In this document: in pieces, positions 50,909 to 60,816 of the stretch
Position numbering within the stretch: the first letter of the stretch is position 1
Layout of the letters: each line of letters starts with the position of its first letter
Assembly: GCF_003967275.1 (NCBI RefSeq)
Contig: NZ_AP018721.1
Coordinates: 806,001-870,000, forward strand
Direction of reading: 5' to 3'
Source: Sulfuritortus calidifontis
GTDB taxonomy: Bacteria > Pseudomonadota > Gammaproteobacteria > Burkholderiales > Thiobacillaceae
Length of the DNA: 64,000 nucleotides
Notes under the pieces: model-generated
Database searches by the model: none
The model's input: the letters and a program-made list of their open reading frames with translations, nothing else
What the model was told of the DNA's origin: nothing
Translations under genes and position numbers: made by a program

Positions 50909-52267
50909 TCACTTCTCTTCTGCCGGTGCCACTTCCAGGACCAGGCCGTCCATTCCTGTGACCCGCACCCGGGTGCCGCGGTTCAACGGCACGCGGCTTT
51001 TCACCTGCCAGGTTTCGCCGTGGATGTGGGCCCAGCCGGTGTGCTCGAAGTCTTCCAGCACCTCGCCCAGCGCGCCCAGCATCTCCTCCCGGCCGGTGGC
51101 CACCGGCCGGCGCCGGGCGCGCAGCGCCATGCTCACCACGAAGAACAGGAACAGGGCGCTGGCGAGGGCGAAGGGCAGGATCAGCCCCCAGGAAATGCCA
51201 TAGCCGGGCAGGTCGGTGTCGATCAGCATGACCGAACCGATGACGAAGGCGGCGACCCCGCCCAGGCCGAGGATGCCGAAACTGGGCACGAAGGCCTCGG
51301 CCACCATGAAGGCCAGGCCGAGCACGATGAGCGCCAGCCCGGCGTAGTTGATCGGCAGCATCTGCAGGGCGAACATCGCCAGCAGCAGGGAGATGGCGCC
51401 GACCACGCCGGGCAGGCCAAAGCCCGGGTTGGCGAACTCGTAGATGATGCCGTAGATGCCGATCAGCATCAGGATGTAGGCCACGCTCGGGTCGCCGATC
51501 ACGGCCAGCAGGCGGCTGCGCCAATCGGGCTCGACCCGGCTGGGCGTGGCGTCTTTCAGCGCGAGCGTGACCTCGCCGGTGAGCGTCTTCACCCGGCGTC
51601 CGTCGATTTGCCCGAGCAGGTCTTCGATGTCGTCGGCGATGACGTCGATCACCTTGAGTTGCAGGGCCTCGCTTGCCGACAGGCTGACCGCCTCGCGCAC
51701 CGCCCGTTCCGCCCAATCGGCGTTGCGGCCCCTGAGCTCGGCCAGGCTGCGGATGTAGGCGGCGGCGTCGTGCACCTGCTTGCGGGTCATGGCGTCGCCC
51801 GCGGGCGCGGGTTTTTCCGGCGCGGCATCTCCTTTGCTGGCTGAGCCCTCGTCTGGTTTTTTCTCGGGTTCCTGCCCCGCTGGGCCACCGATGCCGATGG
51901 CCACCGGCGTGGCCGCGCCCAGGTTGGTGCCCGGGGTCATGGCGGCGATATGGCTGGCATAGAGGATGTAGGTGCCGGCGCTGGCCGCCCGCGCGCCGCT
52001 GGGATGGACGTAGCTGGCCACCGGCACCGGCGAGGCGAGGATGGCCTTGATGATGGTGCGCATCGAGGTGTCGAGGCCGCCCGGGGTGTCCAGTTGCAGG
52101 ACCACCAGCCCGGCCCCGGCCTCGGCCGCCTTGTCCAGGCCGCGTGTCACGTAGTCGGCGCTGGCCGGCCCGATCGCCCCCTCCAGCGTGAGCACATGCA
52201 CCGGCACGGCGCGCGCGGGCAGGGCGAGCAGCATCAGGCAGAGCGGGAGCAGGAGCAGGAGGCGCAT
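50909..52267 (-). CDS. NfeD/ClpP-class membrane serine protease
   Basis: 452 residues. After a signal peptide (LLLLLPLCLMLLALPARA) comes a ClpP-like domain (LDTPGGLDTSMRTII; SGARAASAGTYILYASHIA with the catalytic Ser). A charged Pro/Lys linker with EPEKKPDEGSASKGD follows, then about four TM helices and a C-terminal OB-fold NfeD domain (VTGMDGLVLEV). It works with the slipin partner. The start at 52267 is fixed by the signal peptide. Confidence 0.88.
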   Translation of the reverse strand: MRLLLLLPLCLMLLALPARAVPVHVLTLEGAIGPASADYVTRGLDKAAEAGAGLVVLQLDTPGGLDTSMRTIIKAILASPVPVASYVHPSGARAASAGTYILYASHIAAMTPGTNLGAATPVAIGIGGPAGQEPEKKPDEGSASKGDAAPEKPAPAGDAMTRKQVHDAAAYIRSLAELRGRNADWAERAVREAVSLSASEALQLKVIDVIADDIEDLLGQIDGRRVKTLTGEVTLALKDATPSRVEPDWRSRLLAVIGDPSVAYILMLIGIYGIIYEFANPGFGLPGVVGAISLLLAMFALQMLPINYAGLALIVLGLAFMVAEAFVPSFGILGLGGVAAFVIGSVMLIDTDLPGYGISWGLILPFALASALFLFFVVSMALRARRRPVATGREEMLGALGEVLEDFEHTGWAHIHGETWQVKSRVPLNRGTRVRVTGMDGLVLEVAPAEEK

Positions 52268-52382
52268 GAGTCCCACTATAGTACTGCCCAGGATGACAAG
52301 GGTGTGGCGGCTTGGGTTTTCCGGCCGGCTGCGGCTATGCTCGGACGACCACGCCTGTCGATCGCGCGAACGGACCTTCATC

Positions 52383-53684
52383 ATGGAAATCCTCTTTCTG
52401 CTGGCACTCATCCTGCTCAACGGCCTGTTTTCCATGTCCGAGCTCGCGCTGGCCACCGTGCGCCGCGCCCGGCTCGCCCGCCTGGCGGAGGGCGGCGACA
52501 AGGCCGCCGGCGTCGCCCTTGCCTTGCACGACACGCCCACGCGCTATCTGTCCACGGTGCAGATCGGCATCACCTCCATCGGCATCCTGAGCGGCATCGT
52601 GGGCGAGGCGGCACTGGCCAGCCCGCTCGCCGGCTGGCTGCAAACCCGGGGTCTTGCCCCGGATATCGGTTACTTCGCGGCGACCGCCCTGGTGGTGGTG
52701 CTCATCACCTATGTCTCCATCGTGATCGGTGAAATCGTGCCCAAGCGCCTGGCCCAGTTTCATCCCGAGGCGATCGCCCGATGGGTGGCACGGCCGATCC
52801 TCGGCCTGGCCCTGATCACCCGCCCCTTCGTGCTGCTGCTGTCGGTCTCGACCGATGGCCTGCTGCGCCTCCTGGGCAAGCGCGGCCAGTCCGCCCCCAG
52901 CGTGACCGAGGAGGAGATCCACGCCCTGCTGGAGGAAGGCTCGGAGGCCGGCGTGATCGAACGCAAGGAACACGAAATGGTGCGCAACGTGTTCCGCCTG
53001 GACGAACGCCTGCTCGGCTCGCTCATGATCCCGCGCGCCGACATCGTCTATCTCGACCTGGCCCGGCCGCTCGAGCAAAACCTCAGGATCGTCACCGAGT
53101 CCGGCCATGCCCGCTTTCCGGTCTGTCGGGGTGGGCTGGACGAGGTGCTGGGCATCGTCGATACCCGGCAGCTGCTCAACCTGACCCTGCAGGGCAAACC
53201 GATCGATCTGGCCGGCCTGGTGCAGACCGAGGTCTTCGTGCCCGAGAGCCTGACCGGGCTGGAGCTGCTGGAGCATTTCCGCAGCACCGGCATCCAGATG
53301 GTGCTGGTGGTGGACGAATACGGTGAGTTGCAGGGGCTGGTCACCCTGTATGACGTGCTCGAATCGGTCACCGGCGAATTCGTGCCGCATGGCGAGGCCG
53401 AGGCCTGGGCGGTGCAGCGCGAGGACGGCTCCTGGTTGCTCGACGGCCTGATCCCGATCCCGGAACTGAAGGACCAGTTGGGCCTCAAGACCGTGCCGGA
53501 AGAAGAGAAGGGCCGCTACCACACCCTGAGCGGCCTGGTGATGTGGCTGCTCGGCCGCCTGCCGCAGACCGGCGATGTCGCCACCTGGGAGAACTGGCGC
53601 CTGGAGGTGATCGACCTCGACGGCAAGCGCATCGACAAGGTGCTGGCCACGCGCATCCCGGATGCGCCGCGCACCCAGGCCTGA
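52383..53684 (+). CDS. CNNM/CorC-type transporter-associated protein (HlyC family)
   Basis: 433 residues. A CNNM/DUF21 membrane domain with three to four TMs (residues 1-165) is followed by two CBS domains (MIPRADIVYLD; VVDEYGELQGLVTLYDVLES). A CorC/HlyC C-terminal domain then follows. The family is linked to magnesium or cobalt efflux and resistance. It is divergent from the NfeD gene. The specificity is unknown. Confidence 0.88.
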   Translation: MEILFLLALILLNGLFSMSELALATVRRARLARLAEGGDKAAGVALALHDTPTRYLSTVQIGITSIGILSGIVGEAALASPLAGWLQTRGLAPDIGYFAATALVVVLITYVSIVIGEIVPKRLAQFHPEAIARWVARPILGLALITRPFVLLLSVSTDGLLRLLGKRGQSAPSVTEEEIHALLEEGSEAGVIERKEHEMVRNVFRLDERLLGSLMIPRADIVYLDLARPLEQNLRIVTESGHARFPVCRGGLDEVLGIVDTRQLLNLTLQGKPIDLAGLVQTEVFVPESLTGLELLEHFRSTGIQMVLVVDEYGELQGLVTLYDVLESVTGEFVPHGEAEAWAVQREDGSWLLDGLIPIPELKDQLGLKTVPEEEKGRYHTLSGLVMWLLGRLPQTGDVATWENWRLEVIDLDGKRIDKVLATRIPDAPRTQA

Positions 53685-53745
53685 CCAAGCAGTGCCGGCC
53701 CGTCCGCGCTTGCGCCCGGCTCACGCCAGACCGCGGCCGACATCA

Positions 53746-54498
53746 TTATTTGAGGCGTGCGGAGATGCGGCGCGCGGCCTCCTGCACCAGCGGCACCCAG
53801 TCCAGGCGCCGGCGCTCGATCGGGGCCGAGATCGACAGGCCGGCGACGATGATGCCGCTGCCGTTGCGGATGAGCACGCCGATGCAGCCGACTCCGATCT
53901 CCGCCTCTTCGTCGTCCAGGGCGTAACCCTGTTTGTGGCAGCGCGAGACTTCGGTCCACAGCTTGCCCGGGGTGGTGATGGTGTGGCTGGTGTAGGCCGG
54001 CAGGCCGGTGCGCGCGGCATAGTCCTTCACCGCCTCGCGCCCGGCGGCGCCCAGCATCATCTTGCCCACCGCGGTGACGTGCAGTGGGGCGTGGCTGCCG
54101 ATCACCTGTTCCACCCGCATCATCCGCCGCGGCGTCACCCGCTCGATGTAGACCACCTCGTCGCCCTCGCGCAGGGTGAGGTTCACCGTTTCTTCCACCT
54201 TGTCGCGCAGCCATTCCATCACCGGCCGGGCGAGCTCGGGCAGGTTGGTGCCGCCCTGCAGGGCGCAGGCCCATTGCATCAGCCGCTCGCCCAGCCGGTA
54301 TTGGCCGCCGTCGATGCGGTCGACCAGGCCGTTGTCGGCGGCCGAGCTGAGGATGCGGAAGGCGGTGGAGGGGTGCAGGCCGGTCTCGGCCGACAGCGTC
54401 TTGAGGCTGGCGCTGCCGCCGTTGGTCACCAGGGTATGGAGCAGGGCGCTCAGCCGGTCGATGACCTGGATGCCGCTGCGGCTGTCGTCGGTCTTCAT
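53746..54498 (-). CDS. IclR-family transcriptional regulator
   Basis: 250 residues. An N-terminal winged helix (LKTLSAETGLHPSTAFRILS) is followed by an IclR effector domain (VYIERVTPRRMMRVEQVIG, HVTAVGKMMLGA, GCIGVLIRNGSG). It diverges from the catabolic operon starting at 54588, which it most likely controls in response to a carboxylate. A palindromic operator overlaps its start codon. Confidence 0.85.
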   Translation of the reverse strand: MKTDDSRSGIQVIDRLSALLHTLVTNGGSASLKTLSAETGLHPSTAFRILSSAADNGLVDRIDGGQYRLGERLMQWACALQGGTNLPELARPVMEWLRDKVEETVNLTLREGDEVVYIERVTPRRMMRVEQVIGSHAPLHVTAVGKMMLGAAGREAVKDYAARTGLPAYTSHTITTPGKLWTEVSRCHKQGYALDDEEAEIGVGCIGVLIRNGSGIIVAGLSISAPIERRRLDWVPLVQEAARRISARLK

Positions 54499-54533
54499 TT
54501 CATTATGCGAAAACGATTACGTATTGTGAAATG
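54496..54533. promoter_or_regulatory. Candidate IclR operator in divergent promoter
   Basis: CATTTCATTAT (54496-54506) and ATTGTGAAATG (54523-54533) form an imperfect inverted repeat around an AT-rich centre. It covers the iclR start and lies 55 bp before the first operon gene. This is the typical place for IclR autoregulation. Confidence 0.5.
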
Positions 54534-54587
54534 GTAGACCTTGCACTAAGGTCGCCGCAACAGGATTTTTTTCTTCAGGAGTGCATC

Positions 54588-56807
54588 ATGTCTGCTCAGG
54601 CCACGCTGACCAAGCGCGCGATCCCCGCCTATTGCGAAGGCATCCAGTATTACGGCGAGCCCTGGCCCGGTTTCGACCGCCACGCCGCCCGCCCCGCCAT
54701 CGCCGAAGGCCGGAAGGCCATCGCCAATCCGTCCGACCCGGACGCCGTGTTCCAGACCCTGCTCATGGCCGACGCCCTGCGTTATGTCACCCTGCAGATG
54801 TGCGGCGCCAAGGGCTCGGGTCACCCCGGCGGCTTCGCCTCCAGCGCCGAGGCCTATGCCGCCCTGGTCATGCTCGGCCACACCAACATCGTGACCGAGG
54901 TGGGCCACCACGCCCCCGGCTTCTACAGCGCCATGTTCCTCGACACCTCGCTCGAGGAGATGGGCATCAAGACCATGGCCGACATGATGGCCCGCTTCCG
55001 CGAGAAGCATGGCCTGCTCGGCCATCTCTCGGGCGCCATCCCCGGCCTCCTGGCTCCGGCCGGTCCCTTGGGCCAGGGCCAGCATTTCGCCATGGCCGGT
55101 GCCTTGCTGCACCCCGATGTGCTGTTCCCGGTGACCATCGGCGACGGCGGCATGGGCGAGCCATACGTGCTCAACTCGATGATGCACTTCCACACCGCCT
55201 ACCCCAACGTGACCAACTTTCTGCCTACACTGATCTGGAACGGTTATTCCCAGGAGCATCATTCCATGGTCTCGCGCCTGTCGAACGACGAGATGATCGC
55301 CTACTGGGCCGGTCACGGCTTCGACGAGGTGGTGCTGGTCGATGCCAAATCCTTCGACGACAGCGGCCAGGAAGGCGCCTACGTCGACAGCAGCCGCTTC
55401 TCCCTCAAGCAGCGCCTGGCCTTCACCCAGGCCGTGCTGGAGGGCATGGACTACGCCGCCAAGTCGGCTCTGTCCGGCAAGCTCACCGCCTTCATTCTCA
55501 AGCAGCTCAAGGGCACCGGCGTGCACACTCTGGGTGCCAAGTCGCACAACCTGTATCCGGCCGATACCCTGGACAAGCCGCACATGATCGAGGGTCTCAA
55601 GCGCCGCGCCCTCAACCCCGAGGCCTGGGCCATCGTGCGCGAGAACTTCGTGCGCGCCGGCGGCGGCCCGGCCGTGAAGACCGTGGTGACCGAGCGCGTG
55701 CTCGACCTCGCCCCGCTGGGCAAGCTGCCCTTCCACGACTACGCCAAGGGCGAGAAGGCGGTTCCCGCCACCGCCATGGGCGCCCTGGTCGCGTACGTGG
55801 GCAAGCAGGACAAGCGCTTCGTGGTGACCAACGCCGACGGCAACGAGGCCTCGGCCATGAAGAACATCAACGATGCCCTGAAGATCCGCCACCCGACGGT
55901 CGACCCGCTGTACAACCAGGAGCCGACCGGCCAGGTCTACGAGCCCCTGAACGAGGACGCCTGCGCCGGCCTCGCCGCGGGCCTCGCCCTGTTTGGCTCG
56001 CGTGCCCTCTGGCTGTCGTACGAATCGTTTGCCATCAACGGCTGGCCCATCGTGCAGACCGTGACCCAGGCCATGGCCGAGCTGCGGCGCCGCACCCCGT
56101 CCATCGTCTGCATGTTCACCGCGGGCGCCCTGGAACAGGGGCGCAACGGCTGGACCCACCAGCGGCCGGAGATCGAGAACTACTTCGCCGCCCAGATGCG
56201 CAATGGCAACGTCTATCTGCTGTTCCCCTGCGATGCCAACGCCATCCAGGCCGCCTACGACTACGCCACCAACAGTTTCAACAAGGGCATGGTCATCATC
56301 GCCTCGAAGTCGCCGCTGCCGGTTTACCTGAGCCTGGAAGAGGCGCGCGATGCGGTGGAGAAGGGCGCCGCCATTCTCTATGAATCCAAGGCCGGCACGA
56401 AGGGCAGCGTGGTCTTCGCCGTCACCGGCGACATGGTGCTGCTGCCGGTGTTCGAGGCCAAGGACAAGCTGGAGGCCGCGGGCTGGCGCGTGCGCATCGT
56501 CGCCGTGGTCAACCCGCGCCGCCTGTACCGGCCGACCGACATTTCCTGGGACACCGTGTCCGAGCCGGACAACGCCTTCATGGACGACGCCCATTTCAAC
56601 GCGCTGTTCGATGCCGACGTGCTGCTGGCCGTGAGCGGCGGCCCCTCGGCCAGCCTGGAGCCGGTGCTGCTGCGCACCCGGGCCAAGGCGCGTGATACCT
56701 TCGCCTGGAAGCGCGGCGAGACCACCGCCAGCCCGGCCGAGATCATGGACTACAACGGCCTCACGGCCGAGGCCATGGCCAAGCGGGTGCAGGCCCTGGC
56801 GGGGTAG
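54588..56807 (+). CDS. Phosphoketolase/transketolase-like TPP enzyme
   Basis: 739 residues. The TPP motif starts GDGGMGEPYV and continues to LPTLIWNGYS. The WNGY form resembles phosphoketolase (LNGYK) rather than the NN of transketolase. The N-terminal domain has KGSGHPGGFASSAEAYAALV. The middle domain has NADGNEASAMKNI and WLSYESFAINGWPIVQ. It is shorter than phosphoketolase (about 800) and lacks its N-terminal substrate motifs. The likely role is cleaving a phosphorylated keto-acid or keto-sugar. The start at 54588 has CAGGA upstream. The true substrate is unknown. Confidence 0.65.
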   Translation: MSAQATLTKRAIPAYCEGIQYYGEPWPGFDRHAARPAIAEGRKAIANPSDPDAVFQTLLMADALRYVTLQMCGAKGSGHPGGFASSAEAYAALVMLGHTNIVTEVGHHAPGFYSAMFLDTSLEEMGIKTMADMMARFREKHGLLGHLSGAIPGLLAPAGPLGQGQHFAMAGALLHPDVLFPVTIGDGGMGEPYVLNSMMHFHTAYPNVTNFLPTLIWNGYSQEHHSMVSRLSNDEMIAYWAGHGFDEVVLVDAKSFDDSGQEGAYVDSSRFSLKQRLAFTQAVLEGMDYAAKSALSGKLTAFILKQLKGTGVHTLGAKSHNLYPADTLDKPHMIEGLKRRALNPEAWAIVRENFVRAGGGPAVKTVVTERVLDLAPLGKLPFHDYAKGEKAVPATAMGALVAYVGKQDKRFVVTNADGNEASAMKNINDALKIRHPTVDPLYNQEPTGQVYEPLNEDACAGLAAGLALFGSRALWLSYESFAINGWPIVQTVTQAMAELRRRTPSIVCMFTAGALEQGRNGWTHQRPEIENYFAAQMRNGNVYLLFPCDANAIQAAYDYATNSFNKGMVIIASKSPLPVYLSLEEARDAVEKGAAILYESKAGTKGSVVFAVTGDMVLLPVFEAKDKLEAAGWRVRIVAVVNPRRLYRPTDISWDTVSEPDNAFMDDAHFNALFDADVLLAVSGGPSASLEPVLLRTRAKARDTFAWKRGETTASPAEIMDYNGLTAEAMAKRVQALAG

Positions 56808-56812
56808 TTTTT

Positions 56813-56960
56813 CCCCTCTCCCGGCGGGAGAGGGTGGCGAAGCCGGGTGAGGGAGCGCGTAGCGCTTAGGGTTTTCCGGCCTTTGCGTGATCCCGCGCAA
56901 TTTCCCCTCACCCCCGGCCCCTCTACCCTAAAGGGCATAAATCCCGGTGGGAGAGGGGAG
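56813..56960. repeat. REP-like compound element before the DUF1537 gene
   Basis: It contains CCCCTCTCCCGGCGGGAGAG, then GTGGCGAAGCCGGGTGAGGG (shared with 40379-40467), and ACCCTAAAGGGCATAAA (shared with 33789-33881). It ends GGGAGAGGGGAG, which may serve as the ribosome-binding site of the next gene. Confidence 0.8.
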
Positions 56961-56962
56961 AT

Positions 56963-58309
56963 GTGGTGCCTGAATTTGAATTTATGACCGATACCAAGAT
57001 CATCGTCCTCGACGACGACCCGACCGGCTCGCAGACGGTGCATTCCTGCCTGCTGCTGACGCGTTGGGACGAGGCCACTCTGCGCGAGGCGCTGCTCGAT
57101 GCCGCGCCCCTGTTCTTCGTGCTGACCAACACCCGGGGCATGGACCCGACCCGCGCCGCCGCGGTCACGCGCGAGGTCTGCTGGCGCCTGCACCGGGTGC
57201 TCGACCAGCTGGCGCGCGCAGGGCGGCCGATCAATCCCATCCTGGTCAGCCGCTCCGATTCGACCCTGCGCGGCCATTACCCGGTGGAGACCGACGTCAT
57301 CGCCGAGGAGCTCGGGCCCTTCGATGCCCACTTCCTGGTGCCGGCCTTCTTCGAAGGCGGCCGCATCACGCGCGATTCCGTGCATTACCTCCTGGTCGAC
57401 GGCAAGCCGGTGCCGGTGCACGAGACCGAGTTCGCCCGCGATTCGGTGTTCGGCTACACGCACAGCTATCTGCCGGATTACGTGGAGGAAAAGACCCGCG
57501 GCCGGATCAAGGCGAATGCGGTCGAGCGCTTCCTGCTTGCCGACGTGCGCGGCGATGCCCTGCCGCGGCTCATGGCGCTCAAGGGCAATCAGTGCTGCGT
57601 GGTCGATGCCGAGACCCAGGCCGATCTCGATCATTTCGCGGCCCAGCTCAAGCAGGCGGCCGGGCAGGGCAAGCGCTTCCTGTTCCGCAGCGGCGCCAGC
57701 CTGCTCACCGCCCTGGCCCAGCTGCCACCCCAGCCGGTGCCAGCCGAGGCCATGGCCCGTTACGTGCGCGGCGGCCGGCCGGGCGCGGTGGTGGTCGGCT
57801 CGCACGTGAAGAAGACCACCGAGCAGCTGGCACGGCTGCTCAAGCTGCCCCATGTGGTGGCATTGGAGATCGATGTCGACCGCATCGGCCGCGAGCGCGA
57901 GCACCTGTTGCAGGACATCCTGGCCCAGGCCGCCAGGGCCCACGCCGACGGTGACACCCCGGTGATCTACACCAGTCGCGTCGAGCGCACCTTCGACAAC
58001 CAGGCCGCCCGCCTGGCCTTCGGCGAGCAGGTCTCCGCCTTCCTGATGGACGTGGTCAAGGGCCTGCCACCGACCCTGGGCTTTTTGATCAGCAAGGGCG
58101 GCATCACCTCCAACGATGTGCTCTCGGTCGGCCTGGCCTTGCGCACCGCGCGCGTGCTCGGCCAGATCCTGCCCGGCTGCTCGGTGGTGCGCTGTCCCGA
58201 GGATCATCCCCGTTACCCGGGCATGCCCGTGGTCATCTTCCCCGGCAACGTCGGCGCCGAGGATGCCCTGGCCGTCGCCCTGCAACGCCTGACCGGCAAG
58301 GCCGCCTGA
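56963..58309 (+). CDS. Four-carbon acid sugar kinase family protein (DUF1537)
   Basis: 448 residues from a GTG start, with an in-frame ATG at 56984. The N-terminal motif IIVLDDDPTGSQTVHSC and SRSDSTLRGHYPVETD belong to the OtnK/DtnK family. These enzymes phosphorylate 3-oxo-tetronates or tetronates. The C-terminal nucleotide-binding domain has PTLGFLISKGGITSND. GGGGAG upstream favours the GTG, but the ATG is closer to the family start. Its product could be the substrate of the TPP enzyme. That link is inference. Confidence 0.8.
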   Translation: MVPEFEFMTDTKIIVLDDDPTGSQTVHSCLLLTRWDEATLREALLDAAPLFFVLTNTRGMDPTRAAAVTREVCWRLHRVLDQLARAGRPINPILVSRSDSTLRGHYPVETDVIAEELGPFDAHFLVPAFFEGGRITRDSVHYLLVDGKPVPVHETEFARDSVFGYTHSYLPDYVEEKTRGRIKANAVERFLLADVRGDALPRLMALKGNQCCVVDAETQADLDHFAAQLKQAAGQGKRFLFRSGASLLTALAQLPPQPVPAEAMARYVRGGRPGAVVVGSHVKKTTEQLARLLKLPHVVALEIDVDRIGREREHLLQDILAQAARAHADGDTPVIYTSRVERTFDNQAARLAFGEQVSAFLMDVVKGLPPTLGFLISKGGITSNDVLSVGLALRTARVLGQILPGCSVVRCPEDHPRYPGMPVVIFPGNVGAEDALAVALQRLTGKAA

Positions 58310-58310
58310 G

Positions 58311-59753
58311 ATGAGCCTGGACCGTCCCGCCCTGATCGCCGCCTTGCGTGCCCTGCTGCCGGCCGATGCGGTGCTGGAGGCGGAGGAGGCGCGCCGGCCC
58401 TACGAGTGCGACGGCCTGTCGGCCTATCGCCAGCTGCCTTACGTGGTGGCGCTGCCGCACACGGTGGATGAGGCCCGCGCCGTGCTCCAGCTGTGTCATC
58501 GGCACCAGATCCCGGTGGTCGCCCGCGGCGCCGGCACCGGCCTCTCCGGCGGCGCCCTGCCGCATGCCGAGGGCGTGCTCTTGAGCCTCGCCCGCCTGAA
58601 CCGAATCCTGCGTATCGACCCGGTGGGGCTGACCGCCACGGTGGAGCCCGGCGTGCGCAACCTCGCCATCTCCGAGGCGGCCGCGCCGCACGGCCTGTAT
58701 TACGCGCCCGACCCCTCGTCCCAGATCGCCTGCACCATCGGCGGCAACGTCGCCGAGAACTCCGGCGGCGTGCACTGCCTGAAATACGGCCTGACCGTGC
58801 ACAACGTCTGCGCCATGAAGCTGCTCACCATCGAGGGCGAGCTGCTGGAACTGGGGAGCCGCGCGCTGGATGCGCCGGGCTACGATCTGATGGCCCTGGC
58901 CATCGGTTCCGAGGGCATGCTCGGCGTGGCGGTGGAGGTCACCGTGCGCCTGCTGCCGGTGCCGGAACGGGCCCAGGTGGTGCTGGCCGCCTTCGACGAT
59001 GTCGGGAAGGCCGGCAGCGCGGTGGGCGAGATCATCGCCGCCGGCATCATCCCGGCCGGGCTGGAGATGATGGACGGGCCGGCGATCCAGGCGGCGGAGG
59101 ACTTCGTCCATGCCGGCTATCCGACCGATGCCGCGGCGATTCTCTTGTGCGAAGTCGATGGCACCAACCAGGAAGTGTCCGAGCACATCGCCCGCATCCG
59201 TGAAGTCCTGGAGGCCGCGGGCGCGACCGAGGTGCGCAGCGCGCGCGACGAGGCCGAGCGCGCCCTGTTCTGGAAGGGCCGCAAGGCGGCCTTCCCCGCG
59301 GTGGGTCGCATCTCGCCTGACTACTACTGCATGGACGGCACCATTCCGCGCCGGCGCCTGCCCGAGGTGCTCAAGCGCACGGCCGAGCTGTCGCGCGAAT
59401 ACGGCCTGCCGGTGGCCAACGTCTTCCACGCCGGCGACGGCAACCTGCATCCGCTCATCCTGTTCGATGCCAACAAGCCGGGCGAACTCGCGCGCACCGA
59501 GGAACTGGGCGGCAGGATTCTGGAGCTTTGCGTCGAGGTCGGCGGCACCATCACCGGCGAGCATGGCGTCGGCATCGAGAAGATCAGGCAGATGTGCGTG
59601 CAGTTTAGGCCCGAGGAATTGAACCAGTTCCGCGCGGTGAAGCAGGCCTTCGACCCGCTGGAACTCCTCAACCCCGGCAAGGGCGTGCCCACCCCGCGCC
59701 ATTGCTCGGAATACCGTACCTTGCCCCACAAGCATTCCCACGAACACGCATGA
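58311..59753 (+). CDS. glcD: Glycolate oxidase FAD subunit GlcD
   Basis: 480 residues. The FAD-binding PCMH motif is VARGAGTGLSGGALP and YAPDPSSQIACTIGGNVAEN. The C-terminal FAD oxidase domain has HAGDGNLHPLILFD. It starts 1 bp after the kinase stop and its own stop overlaps the glcE start. In this operon it may oxidise a 2-hydroxy acid other than glycolate. Confidence 0.9.
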   Translation: MSLDRPALIAALRALLPADAVLEAEEARRPYECDGLSAYRQLPYVVALPHTVDEARAVLQLCHRHQIPVVARGAGTGLSGGALPHAEGVLLSLARLNRILRIDPVGLTATVEPGVRNLAISEAAAPHGLYYAPDPSSQIACTIGGNVAENSGGVHCLKYGLTVHNVCAMKLLTIEGELLELGSRALDAPGYDLMALAIGSEGMLGVAVEVTVRLLPVPERAQVVLAAFDDVGKAGSAVGEIIAAGIIPAGLEMMDGPAIQAAEDFVHAGYPTDAAAILLCEVDGTNQEVSEHIARIREVLEAAGATEVRSARDEAERALFWKGRKAAFPAVGRISPDYYCMDGTIPRRRLPEVLKRTAELSREYGLPVANVFHAGDGNLHPLILFDANKPGELARTEELGGRILELCVEVGGTITGEHGVGIEKIRQMCVQFRPEELNQFRAVKQAFDPLELLNPGKGVPTPRHCSEYRTLPHKHSHEHA

Positions 59754-60814
59754 GCGCCGATCTTTCCCGCGAGCTGCAAGAACGCGTGGCCGAGGCGGCC
59801 GCGGCCGGCGAGAAGCTGGCCATCGTCGGTGGTGGCAGCAAGGCCAGCCTCGGCCGCCCCGTCCAGGGCACGCCCCTGAACGTCGCCGGGCATAGCGGCG
59901 TGGTCAGCTATGAGCCGCGCGAGCTGGTGCTCACCGCCCGCGCCGGCACGCCTTTGCGCGAAATCGAGAACCTCTTGGCGGCGCAGGGCCAGATGCTGCC
60001 GTTCGAGCCGCCGCATTTCGGCGCGACGGCCACCCTCGGCGGCAGCATCGCCTGCGGCCTGTCCGGCCCGCGCCGGCCCTGGGCCGGCAGTGCGCGCGAC
60101 CACGTGCTCGGCGTGCGCCTGCTCAACGGCCGGGCCGAGGTGCTGCGCTTCGGCGGCGAGGTGATGAAGAACGTCGCCGGTTACGATCTCTCGCGTTTGC
60201 AGGCCGGCGCCTTCGGCACCCTGGGCGTGCTGCTCGAAGTCAGCCTCAAGGTCGTGCCGCGGCCGGCTAAGGAGATCACCCTGGTGCAGGAGCGCGGCGC
60301 GGCCGACAGCCTGGCCTACCTTACCGAACTGGCGCGCCGGCCCCTGCCGTTGTCGGCCGCCTGCCATGACGGCGCCCGGCTCTACCTGCGCCTGTCCGGT
60401 GCCGCCAGCGCCGTGGCCCAGAGCCGCGGCCTGCTCGGCGGCGAGATATTCGCCGAGGACGAAAATTTCTGGCGCGACAAGATCAAGGAGCAGCGGCATG
60501 GCTTCTTCGCCGGCGAGATGCCGCTCTGGCGCCTGTCGCTGCCGCCGGCCGCGCCCTGGCTCGAGCTGCCGGGCAAGGTCCTGCTCGATTGGGCTGGCGC
60601 CCAGCGCTGGCTGAGAAGCGAGGCCCCGGCCGCGACCATCCGCCAGCTCGCCGTCGCGGCGGGCGGTCATGCCACGCTGTTCCGGGGCGGCGATCGGGCA
60701 GGCGAGGTGTTCCAGCCGCTGCCGCCGGCCATGGCCGCGCTGCAGCGCCGGATCAAGCATGCCTTCGACCCGCAGGGCCTGTTCAATCCCGGCCGAATGT
60801 ATCCGGACCTGTAA
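59750..60814 (+). CDS. glcE: Glycolate oxidase FAD subunit GlcE
   Basis: 354 residues with an FAD-binding domain (EKLAIVGGGSKASLGRP; ATLGGSIACGLSGPRRP; GGEVMKNVAGYDLSRL) and a short C-terminal domain ending FDPQGLFNPGRMYPDL. The ATG at 59750 overlaps the glcD stop. It is the second flavoprotein of the GlcDEF complex. Confidence 0.9.
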   Translation: MSADLSRELQERVAEAAAAGEKLAIVGGGSKASLGRPVQGTPLNVAGHSGVVSYEPRELVLTARAGTPLREIENLLAAQGQMLPFEPPHFGATATLGGSIACGLSGPRRPWAGSARDHVLGVRLLNGRAEVLRFGGEVMKNVAGYDLSRLQAGAFGTLGVLLEVSLKVVPRPAKEITLVQERGAADSLAYLTELARRPLPLSAACHDGARLYLRLSGAASAVAQSRGLLGGEIFAEDENFWRDKIKEQRHGFFAGEMPLWRLSLPPAAPWLELPGKVLLDWAGAQRWLRSEAPAATIRQLAVAAGGHATLFRGGDRAGEVFQPLPPAMAALQRRIKHAFDPQGLFNPGRMYPDL

Positions 60815-60816
60815 GC

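Noticed and set aside
54546-56900. 784-codon open frame on the minus strand
   Set aside because: It is antisense to the TPP enzyme gene and ends inside a REP-like element.
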